Assembly: GCA_950097015.1 (NCBI GenBank)
Contig: CATNEN010000041.1
Coordinates: 1,591,501 to 1,655,500 of the forward strand
Source of the DNA: Macrostomum hystrix
Taxonomy: Eukaryota > Platyhelminthes > Macrostomidae
Reading direction: 5' to 3'
Length of the DNA: 64,000 nucleotides
Made by a program: the position numbers and the translations under genes. Positions 56,215 through 64,000 of this stretch are shown piece by piece (the first letter of the stretch is position 1; each line of letters starts with the position of its first letter). The notes beneath the pieces are model-generated. The model had not been told where the DNA came from and made no database searches. It saw only the letters and a program-made list of their open reading frames with translations.

Positions 56215-58515
56215 TTCCAAGCTTCTAACTTCCAGCTTCTAGCTTCCAGCTTCTAGCTTCCAGCTTCTAGCTTCCAGCTTCTAGCTTCTAGCTTCCAGCT
56301 TCTAGCTTCCAGCTTCTAGCTTCTAGCTTCCAGCTTCTAGCTTCTAGCTTCTAGCTTCTAGGTTCCAGCTTCTAGCTTCCAGCTTCTAGCTTCCAGCTTC
56401 TAGCTTCTAGCTTCTAGCTTCCAGGTTCCAGCTTCTAACTTCCAGCTTCTAGCTTCCAGCTTCTAGCTTCCAGCTTCTAGCTTCCAGCTTCTAGCTTCCA
56501 GCTTCTAGCTTCCAGCTTCTAGCTTCTAGCTTCCAGCTTCTAGCTTCTAGCTTCCAGCTTCTAGCTTCTAGCTTCTAGCTTCTAGCTTCTAGCTTCTAGC
56601 TTCCAGCTTCTGGCTTCCAGCTTCTAGCTTCCAGCTTCTAGCTTCTGGCTTCCAGCTTCTAGCTTCCAGCTTCTAGCTTACAGCTTCTAGCTTCTAGCTT
56701 CTAGCTTCCAGCTTCTAGCTTCCAGCTTCTAGCCTCTAGCTTCTAGCTTCTGGCTTTCAGCTTCTAGCTTCTAGCTTCTAGCTTCTAGCTTATAGCTTCC
56801 AGCTTCTAGCTTCCAGCTTCCAGCTTCCAGCTTCTAGCTTCCAGCTTCTAGCTTCCAGCTTCTAGCTTCCAGCTTCCAGCTTCCAGCTTCTAGCTTCCAG
56901 CTTCTAGCTTCTAGCTTCTAGCTTCTAGGTTCCAGCTTCTAGCTTCCAGCTTCTAGCTTCCAGCTTCTAGCTTCCAGCTTCTAGCTTCCAGCTTCTAGCC
57001 TCTAGCTTCTGGCTTCTAGCTTCTGGCTTCCAGCTTCTGGCTTCCAGCTTCTAGCTTCCAGCTTCTAGCTTCCAGCTTCTAGTTTCCAGTTTCTAGCTTC
57101 CAGCTTCCAGCTTCCAGCTTCTAGCTTCCAGCTTCTAGCCTCTAGCTTCTGGCTTCTAGCTTCTGGCTTCCAGCTTCTGGCTTCCAGCTTCTAGGTTCCA
57201 GCTTCTAGCTTCCAGCTTCTAGCTTCCAGCTTCCAGCTTCTAGCTTCTAGCTTCCAGCTTCTAGCCTCTAGCTTCTGGCTTCTAGCTTCTGGCTTCCAGC
57301 TTCTGGCTTCCAGCTTCTAGCTTCCAGCTTCTAGCTTCCAGCTTCTAGCTTCCAGTTTCTAGCTTCCAGCTTCCAGCTTCTAGCTTCTAGCTTCTAGCTT
57401 CTAGCTTCCAGCTTCTAGCTTCCAGCTTCTAGCTTACAGCTTCTAGCTTCTAGCTTCTAGCTTCCAGCTTCTAGCTTCCGGCTTCTAGCCTCTAGCTTCT
57501 AGCTTCTGGCTTTCAGCTTCTAGCTTACAGCTTCTAGCTTCTAGCTTCTAGCTTCCAGCTTCTAGCTTCCAGTTTCTAGCTTCCAGCTTCCAGCTTCCAG
57601 CTTCTAGCTTCCAGCTTCTAGCCTCTAGCTTCTGGCTTCTAGCTTCTGGCTTCCAGCTTCTGGCTTCCAGCTTCTAGGTTCCAGCTTCTAGCTTCCAGCT
57701 TCTAGCTTCCAGCTTCCAGCTTCTAGCTTCTAGCTTCCAGCTTCTAGCCTCTAGCTTCTGGCTTCTAGCTTCTGGCTTCCAGCTTCTGGCTTCCAGCTTC
57801 TAGCTTCCAGCTTCTAGCTTCCAGCTTCTAGCTTCCAGTTTCTAGCTTCCAGCTTCCAGCTTCTAGCTTCTAGCTTCTAGCTTCTAGCTTCCAGCTTCTA
57901 GCTTCCAGCTTCTAGCTTCCAGCTTCTAGCTTACAGCTTCTAGCTTCTAGCTTCTAGCTTCCAGCTTCTAGCTTCCAGCTTCTAGCCTCTAGCTTCTAGC
58001 TTCTGGCTTTCAGCTTCTAGCTTACAGCTTCTAGCTTCTAGCTTCTAGCTTCCAGCTTCTAGCTTCCAGCTTCCAGCTTCCAGCTTCTAGCTTACAGCTT
58101 CTAGCTTCCAGCTTCTAGCTTCCAGCTTCTAGCTTCCAGCTTCTAGCTTCCAGCTTCTAGCTTCCAGCTTCTAGCTTCCAGCTTCTAGCTTCCAGCTTCT
58201 AGCTTCCAGCTTCTAGCTTCCAGCTTCTAGCTTCCAGCTTCTAGCTTACAGCTTCTAGCTTCCAGCTTCTAGCTTCCAGCTTCTAGCTTCCAGCTTCTAG
58301 CTTCCAGCTTCTAGCTTCCATCTTCCAGCTTCCAGCTTCCAGCTTCTATCTTCCAGCTTCCAGCTTCTAGCTTCCATCTTCCAGCTTCTAGCTTCCAGCT
58401 TCTATCTTCCAGCTTCCAGCTTCTAGCTTCCAGCTTCTAGCTTCCAGCTTCTAGCTTCTAGCTTCCAGCTTCCAGCTTCTAGCTTCCAGCTTCTAGCTTC
58501 CAGCTTCTAGCTCAA
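56215..58515. repeat. Heptamer satellite (YAGCTTC)n, about 2.3 kb
   Basis: About 325 tandem copies of TAGCTTC or CAGCTTC with GGCTTC, TAGCCTC and CATCTTC variants. The variant cluster TAGCCTCTAGCTTCTGGCTT recurs near 56995, 57137, 57262, 57620 and 57745, so longer blocks were duplicated. Contains the palindrome AGCT in each unit. Confidence 0.96.
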
Positions 58516-58930
58516 TGCCAGCTAACTGGGCAATCGTCAGCAATCAAAAGGGGAAGATTTTCCATTTTTAGAAGCGACTCTGTGAAGAACGCGCGGGCCT
58601 TGTCCGAATTCCGTGACAAGCAGCGCGCGGGTGGCTGAGACAGATAAGAGAGCCAAGAAAATCAGGGAGTTCCGGCGCCTCCTCAATGGGAAGTTCGGAT
58701 TAGGGAAAATCGTGTTTTTTAGCGGTGACTCGGCAGGCCTTTGAACCCCTGAGCTCGGGGCTCCAGCTTCCTGGGGATCCGGGATCGGGCAGGGTAGCAG
58801 ACAGCCCCGGCCCGCAGGAAATTAGGGCCTGGGCTGCTTCCTTTCATCCCCTGTGCATCTCTTTCTCCCAACTGCAATTCTCCCCACTGCCCTGCTTCAC
58901 ATTCCTGCTCTCCTCTGTGTGGTATCCATT
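58516..58930. other. Spacer without a supported gene
   Basis: Non-repetitive sequence between two arrays; no exon with splice support found on either strand. Confidence 0.5.
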
Positions 58931-58931
58931 G

Positions 58932-59268
58932 TCTCAACTCTGACTGTCTTCCCCTCAGCTCTGACTGTCTCCCCCTCAGCTCTGACTGCCTTCCCCTCAG
59001 CTCTGACTGTCTCCCCCTCAGCTCTGACTGTCTCCCCCTCAGCTCTGACTGTCTCCCCCTCAGCTCTGACTGTCTTCCCCTCAGCTCTGACTGTCTCCCC
59101 CTCAGCTCTGACTGTCTTCCCCTCAGCTCTGACTGTCTTCCCCTCAGCTCTGACTGTCTTCCCCTCAGCTCTGACTGTCTTCCCCTCAGCTCTGACTGTC
59201 TTCCCCTCAGCTCTGACTGTCTTCCCCTCAGCTCTAATTGTCTCCCCCTCAGCTCTGACTGTCTCCCT
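58932..59268. repeat. 21-bp minisatellite, about 16 copies
   Basis: The unit is TCTGACTGTCTTCCCCTCAG plus C (TCTCCC variant). Each unit resembles a plus-strand acceptor (pyrimidine tract plus CAG), but no plus-strand gene is seen here. In one frame it is open on both strands. Confidence 0.95.
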
Positions 59269-59269
59269 T

Positions 59270-59954
59270 TAAACCCTGACAGTCTAAGAAATGCAGAAAC
59301 AGTGGTTAAATAGATGCACTTTAAGCCCGCAGTCATTCAAGCACGGAGTCGACCAAAAAGGGATTTCAGTTTTATCCTGTTCTGTGGGAACAAAAGTCCC
59401 CAAAATGCCACTGCAAAAATCGGCTAGCAAATGTTGATGCGACTGGCACTGCATTGGGTTGCCGGCCCCTAATCCCACAGAGGATCAGGAATAATCCCGT
59501 TTCGCCCGATCGCGTTTTCCGAATGAGGCAAAGTTTGCACTTTGTTTAAACGGATCAGTGCAGCCCAGACATGAAGTGCGACTGCAGATTTCTCGCCCGT
59601 CGGACCAGGCGCCGAGAAACGATGACAGACGGCTGTCGGTAGCACCTGATCCGGGCGAACCCGAGGTCGGGCAAACACGCCGGAGAAGGCGGGGGTCGGA
59701 CTGGCTCATCGATCCCCGAAAATCTCAAGAAAAGTCCCCGCCGCAGCAGGCAAAGGCGAGCGGGCGTCAGTTTATTTGCTTTTTCTGGCACAGGGCTGGA
59801 GTTAGACTGCAAACCTCACTGCTAGCTTTCTTATCACTGGGAAGCTGTGGTCCTGCCCCCATGCTCACATAGAGCATCAACTGGATCCGAATCGATAAAC
59901 TAATTCTAGTTTCCACAACCAGATAAATTAGAAACACTGTACAAAAATAGAAAG
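59270..59954. other. Spacer without a supported gene
   Basis: Several short open frames at 59469-59872 on both strands, none with recognisable motifs or convincing splice sites. Confidence 0.5.
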
Positions 59955-61036
59955 ATAAGACACCAGAACCACTGGATTCGTAACTGAAACCACTAGATTC
60001 GGAACTAGAGTCACTAGATTCGGAACTGGAGCCACTAGATTCGTAACTGAAACCACTAGATTCGTAACTGAAACCACTAGATTCGTAACTGAAACCACTA
60101 GATTCGGAACTGAAACCACTAGATTCGGAACTAGAGTCACTAGATTCGGAACTGGAGCCACTAGATTCGTAACTGAAACCACTAGATTCGGAACTGAAAC
60201 CACTAGATTCGGAACTAGAGCCACTAGATTCGGAACTAGAGCCACTAGATTCGTAACTGAAACCACTAGATTCGGAACTGAAACCACTAGATTCGGAACT
60301 GAAACCACTAGATTCGGAACTAGAGCCACTAGATTCGGAACTAGAGCCACTAGATTCGGAACTGGAACCACTGGATTCGGAACTGGAGCCACTGGATTCG
60401 GAACTGGAGCCACTAGATTCGGAACTAGAGCCACTAGATTCGGAACTGGAGCCACTAGATTCGGAACTGGAGCCACTAGATTCGGAACTAGAGCCACTGG
60501 ATTCGGAACAAGAAACACTAGATTAGTAGCAAGAACCACTGGATTCGGAACTGGAACCACAAGTTTCAGAACAAGAAACACTAGATTAGTAGCAGGAACC
60601 ACTGGATTCGGAACTAGAGCCACTGGATTCGGAACTAGAGCCACTGGATTCGGAACTAGAGCCACTGGATTCGGAACCAGAATCACGGGATTAGGAACTA
60701 GAGCCACTAGATTCGGAACTAGAGCCACTAGATTCGGAACTGGAACCACTGGATTCGGAACTGGAGCCACTGGATTCGGAACTGGAGCCACTAGATTCAG
60801 AACTAGAGCCACTAGATTCGGAACTGGAGCCACTAGATTCGGAACTAGAGCCACTAGATTCGGAACTGGAGCCACTAGATTCGGAACTGGAGCCACTAGA
60901 TTCGGAACTAGAGCCACTGAATTCAAAACAGGAACCGCTAGATTCGGAACTAGAGCCACTAGATTCGGAACTGGAGCCACTAGATTCGGAACTGGAGCCA
61001 CTAGATTCGGAACTGGAGCCACTAGATTCGGAACTA
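59955..61036. repeat. 21-bp minisatellite, about 51 copies
   Basis: The unit is GAGCCACTAGATTCGGAACT plus G, with GAAACC, GAGTCACT and TCGTAACT variants. Being a multiple of 3, the minus strand reads a long VPNLVAP or SSESSGS repeat. I treat this as non-coding since neither frame is tied to an exon. Confidence 0.95.
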
Positions 61037-61573
61037 CAAATATAAAATTGGTATAAACTAAAGAAAGAGGTTGGCTGCCTAATAACATTTAGAATAGCGT
61101 GATACACAAGGTGAGCAGTCTTGTGCTCACAACGGCTCACTAGCAGCAAAAGTACAGAACGGCAGCCCCCCGTCCCGCATTCTCAACGCAGAGCCGTCAC
61201 GACTCAAACGGAGGCCAGATCTTGATCTCAGCGTTGCTTCCTGCTCAAGCGGAGGAAGTATTGAATGCAGCTTCCCCTTTCTCAATTCATCAAGAAAACA
61301 GACGCCATTGTGAGGTGGGAACAGAACACAGACCCAAGTCAGGTCAGAGGCCTAAACTGATCTCAATCGAAGGCTTGATAGCAAAGCCGAAACTCGCTGC
61401 CAAGTCGGAACAGGATTTCAGATTTTAGATATGTACTATGTGCATATATTGCGTATGAAACATGCAGTAGTTGCGGGTTGTTGCTATGCAATGATAATTC
61501 TGTGACTGCTCAAATTACTGCTGCAACATCCGCTAATACTCATGCGATGACCCAGGGTGCCGGCCCAGCGGAC
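61037..61573. other. 3' flank of the GPRIN-like gene
   Basis: Downstream of the minus-strand stop. No clear AATAAA on the minus strand and no other gene found. Confidence 0.5.
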
Positions 61574-62998
61574 TCAGGCGGTTTCAGAGGCGGCGCCAGC
61601 GCAGCAGAGAAGCGACACGGCTGCGGAGGACTGCGGCCTCTTTTGCGAGTTCAAGGAGGCTGCCGCGGCTGCGGGAGCTTCCGATGCTGAGGCCACTGCT
61701 GCTGCCTCGGTGACGCCTTCAGCACCGCCGTTGCACCTGGCAGCCAGGTGGGACTGAATGGCCAGGCCCAGCAGGTCCGGGTCGATGTCCGCGCCGTAGA
61801 CGTCCCAGGTCTGGCCGTTCTCGTCGAAGCTGACATCCCGCGGAGGCGGCGGTCGCGACAAGCCCGAAGGTCCGGGCACGTCGACGCTGCACCGATCGAA
61901 GCTCCGATGGCAGGCGTCGCAGAGGGAACCGCGCCGGCCTGATGACGGCGTCTGCGATGAAGGTGACGACGGCTGTTGTGGGTGCGTTGGCGAAGGCGTG
62001 TGACGCGGTGGCGGTGGCGACCGACGTTGCTTAGGCGTTGCGGTCGGCGAATCTGTTGGAGAACTTGACGCTGCTGCAGCCGGAGCTGATGGGGCGGTGG
62101 CTGCCGCGGCCGAAGATTGCCCTGCTGCAGCCAAGTGATGAGGCATGACCAGCCGGTTTTGCTTCGGGTCGATGAAGCAGACCTGCTTGCGCACTGGCTG
62201 CTTCTGCTGGCGATTCGGCGATGAGGTCAGGCAGGGAGGCAGCGGCGGCTCGGACGGTAGCGAGATGACTTCGATCAGCTGGGCCATGTGGTTCTGCTGG
62301 ACTGACTTCTCGAACTGCTGGATGCTGGCGATGATGGAGCGGATGTCGGAGTCCGAGCACACGATGCCACCGCCGTCGCCCGCAGCAGCCGGGGCAGCCG
62401 TCGCAGGCGGCGAGGTTGCTGCCGCTCTTTGAATCGACGTCGGCGCGTGGGCAAGCAACACATCGGGCGGCGGCGGCCAGTCCGCCACGGAGACGTTGCC
62501 GCAGTTGGTCTGCACGGCGTGGCGCTGAATGCGCAGCTTCAAGTTCCGCATCTTGTCCAGCAGCTGCTCTGAGCGGGACATCTCCCGGGCGCTGGGCTGC
62601 AGCAACCGCTCCAGGGTTGGATTGCGGCCCGCCGGCTTCCTCCGCGCCTGCTGGCCACCGCCGGAGTTCTGGCGCTGGTGCGCCGAGGTCAGCGGGCGCT
62701 GCTGGGACGATGAAGCGGAAGTTTCCGGCTCTGGGCAAGACACAGAGCGCCGAGCCGCCCTCGGCTGCTTCTGGCGCTGCTTTCGTAGCTGCTGCTGCTG
62801 CTGCTGTAGCTGCTCCTGGTGCGAGTGCTGCGGCTGCAGCTGGTGAGGAAGTCGCGGCTTGGGCAGAGGAATCAGCGGGCTGACTATGTAGGCGTTCATC
62901 TTGTCGGCAAAGTCGGTGTCGTGGTGGATGGAGGTCCTGCGACCAGTCCGGGTGCTTATGATCGTCACGACCGGGCGGCCCTGAAGCGGCTCCGCCAT
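61574..62998 (-). CDS. GPRIN-like protein (G protein-regulated inducer of neurite outgrowth C-terminal domain)
   Basis: A single open exon of 474 codons. I chose the ATG at 62998 because it sits in a GCCATGG context; an in-frame stop lies upstream, and a GTG six codons earlier would be the alternative. Residues about 386-418 read DVSFDENGQTWDVYGADIDP then LLGLAIQSHL. This closely resembles the GPRIN C-terminal domain pattern (W/F-D-x-x-G-x-T-W-x-V-Y-G-A-x-x-D-x-x-x-L-x-x-A-I-Q-x-H-L). Ten residues from the end is a Cys-Cys pair (LLCCAGAASETA), placed like the palmitoylated Cys-Cys of vertebrate GPRIN1, which anchors it at the membrane where it binds active Go/Gz alpha subunits. The middle is low-complexity, with polyQ and SP-rich tracts, RQKQPRAARRSVSCPEPE, and a conserved-looking stretch around IRSIIASIQQFEKSVQQNHM. 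Function is inferred from the C-terminus only. Confidence 0.72.
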   Translation of the reverse strand: MAEPLQGRPVVTIISTRTGRRTSIHHDTDFADKMNAYIVSPLIPLPKPRLPHQLQPQHSHQEQLQQQQQQLRKQRQKQPRAARRSVSCPEPETSASSSQQRPLTSAHQRQNSGGGQQARRKPAGRNPTLERLLQPSAREMSRSEQLLDKMRNLKLRIQRHAVQTNCGNVSVADWPPPPDVLLAHAPTSIQRAAATSPPATAAPAAAGDGGGIVCSDSDIRSIIASIQQFEKSVQQNHMAQLIEVISLPSEPPLPPCLTSSPNRQQKQPVRKQVCFIDPKQNRLVMPHHLAAAGQSSAAAATAPSAPAAAASSSPTDSPTATPKQRRSPPPPRHTPSPTHPQQPSSPSSQTPSSGRRGSLCDACHRSFDRCSVDVPGPSGLSRPPPPRDVSFDENGQTWDVYGADIDPDLLGLAIQSHLAARCNGGAEGVTEAAAVASASEAPAAAAASLNSQKRPQSSAAVSLLCCAGAASETA

Positions 62999-63536
62999 GG
63001 CCTCTTCGTCAGTCACTTCGGCACCGCCAAAAGGACTTCAGGGGCCTCCATGTGATTCCGAGAATTGCGCGCATCGAGAACCGGCCTCTCAAATATGAGC
63101 ATTCTTTCACTTAGAGTTGTTGCACTTTCTCCAAAGTCGCTGGCCTGATTTGACACCCCCGGCCAACCAGCCGCCCGCCCGCCTCCTCGGCTCCGCCGCT
63201 GGTTGGTCCGCAGCCGGGCCCAGCGAATCCGCGGGGCACTTTGCGGTGTGCCATTCACTGCAACAGCCCGCAGGCAGGCCTCGGCCTTCATTCACGAAAG
63301 TGGGCGGCCGACACCACAGCCAGCTCCTCCCCTCCTCCACTCTCACGGTAACCAGGCGGGCTTGGTAAAGAAAATGAACTCAAGACTCGCTCCAAGGACT
63401 GGCGCGTGCAGCTTTCAGCCTGAGTGGGAGCTCCCGGGTCCGGTTGGGGAAGTATTTCACTGCCTACCGCGGGGATTTTAATTATTTATGCAGTGCCAGC
63501 CACTGGGAGGCCTCAAGCACGCACCACCGAGCCTTC

Positions 63537-63581
<45 letters not shown>

Positions 63582-64000
63582 TGCCTTGTCTCCGGGAGCG
63601 TCAGCACCAACCACCCCGCGCCGGTAAATTATTCCCCCCCGCCTCGCAAAGTTTCCAATCTTTTAATTTGAGAATGAATTAGAAAATTGCCGGCAATTCT
63701 CTCAGCATTCTCGGCTGCTTCATTGAGGCCTCAAGCAGGTCGAAGGCATGAAAATGAGCACAGAAGGCACTCGTGTTGGCTAATTTTTTGCTGCTTCGAA
63801 TCGGCGAGCCGAATTATAAAACTCAACTCAGTGACACTGAATAAGATCACGGTGAGAGCACAGCTGAGCAGCAGCCTCATCTCAGCCATCTGGTGTAACG
63901 GAATTTAGAACAAAGTCCGCACAATGTCAACACTGATCCATTTATTATTCATTTGCCTCACGGAATGAAGATGCAGCAGCACCAGGGATTCTGGGCGCCC
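62999..64000. other. 5' flank of the GPRIN-like gene
   Basis: GC-rich near the start codon, then a (CAG)14 run at 63539-63580 open in all three forward frames (polyQ, polyS or polyA). Probably promoter and 5' UTR of the minus-strand gene; no element assigned. Confidence 0.5.
63539..63580. repeat. (CAG)n trinucleotide run
   Basis: About 14 uninterrupted AGC/CAG units, upstream of the GPRIN-like start and without coding support. Confidence 0.93.

Noticed and set aside
58719-59336. GRQSELR repeat ORF of 205 codons
   Set aside because: Reverse translation of the 21-bp array; no support.
59928-61149. VPNLVAP / SSESSGS repeat ORFs
   Set aside because: Translations of a 21-bp array in two frames; period divisible by 3 keeps them open; no splice or start evidence.

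Overview
The window is animal (metazoan) nuclear DNA, not bacterial. Its genes are split by many GT-AG introns and encode animal signalling proteins (an F-BAR protein, STAC-type SH3 domains, an SLC6 transporter, ARHGEF17, a GPRIN-like protein). Exons are GC-rich with many CAG/GCN runs, and introns and spacers are packed with minisatellites of 7 to 45 bp units. I see no retroviral or LINE coding sequence. The repeat-rich, transposon-poor look would suit a lophotrochozoan such as a free-living flatworm, but that placement is a weak inference.

Layout. 0-4.1 kb: 5' flank with four minisatellites. 4.1-13.1 kb (+): exons for a FES/FER-like F-BAR domain and its following coiled coil. 13.5-23.4 kb (+): exons for a Ser/Arg-rich protein ending in an SH3 domain and tail of the STAC family. 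These two blocks could be two tandem genes or one F-BAR/STAC gene. 23.4-25.0 kb: convergent 3' ends around a 25-copy 35-bp array. 25.1-33.3 kb (-): a divergent SLC6 (sodium:neurotransmitter symporter family) gene of at least four exons, with two introns filled by arrays of about 2.0 and 3.5 kb. 33.3-34.65 kb: divergent promoter region. 34.7-47.9 kb (+): an ARHGEF17 (TEM4/p164-RhoGEF) orthologue, assembled from 15 exons with phase-consistent junctions to a 1300-residue protein. 49.4-52.2 kb and beyond (-): an unrecognised protein with five W-T-x-Y modules and charged coiled coil. 53-61 kb: a repeat desert including a 2.3 kb heptamer satellite. 61.6-63.0 kb (-): a single-exon GPRIN-like gene.

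Splice joins were made by hand: I required a GT donor, an AG acceptor, matching phase, and agreement with the known family where one was recognised. Most junctions fit without adjustment. The F-BAR 3' end, the F-BAR/STAC junction, the 5' ends of the SLC6 and W-T-x-Y genes, and a few unusual donors stay uncertain.

The most striking signal is the relation between minisatellites and splice sites. Many arrays start within tens of bases of a donor or acceptor. Several arrays repeat a splice-site consensus in the sense direction of the host gene: about 46 copies of the 3' splice site plus first exon bases in one SLC6 intron, and about 150 donor-like copies in another. The genes share a cytoskeleton, membrane and signalling flavour (F-BAR, RhoGEF, GPRIN, STAC), but nothing in the sequence shows that they act together. 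I found no tRNA, rRNA or CRISPR; two tRNA-derived SINE-like copies are present.
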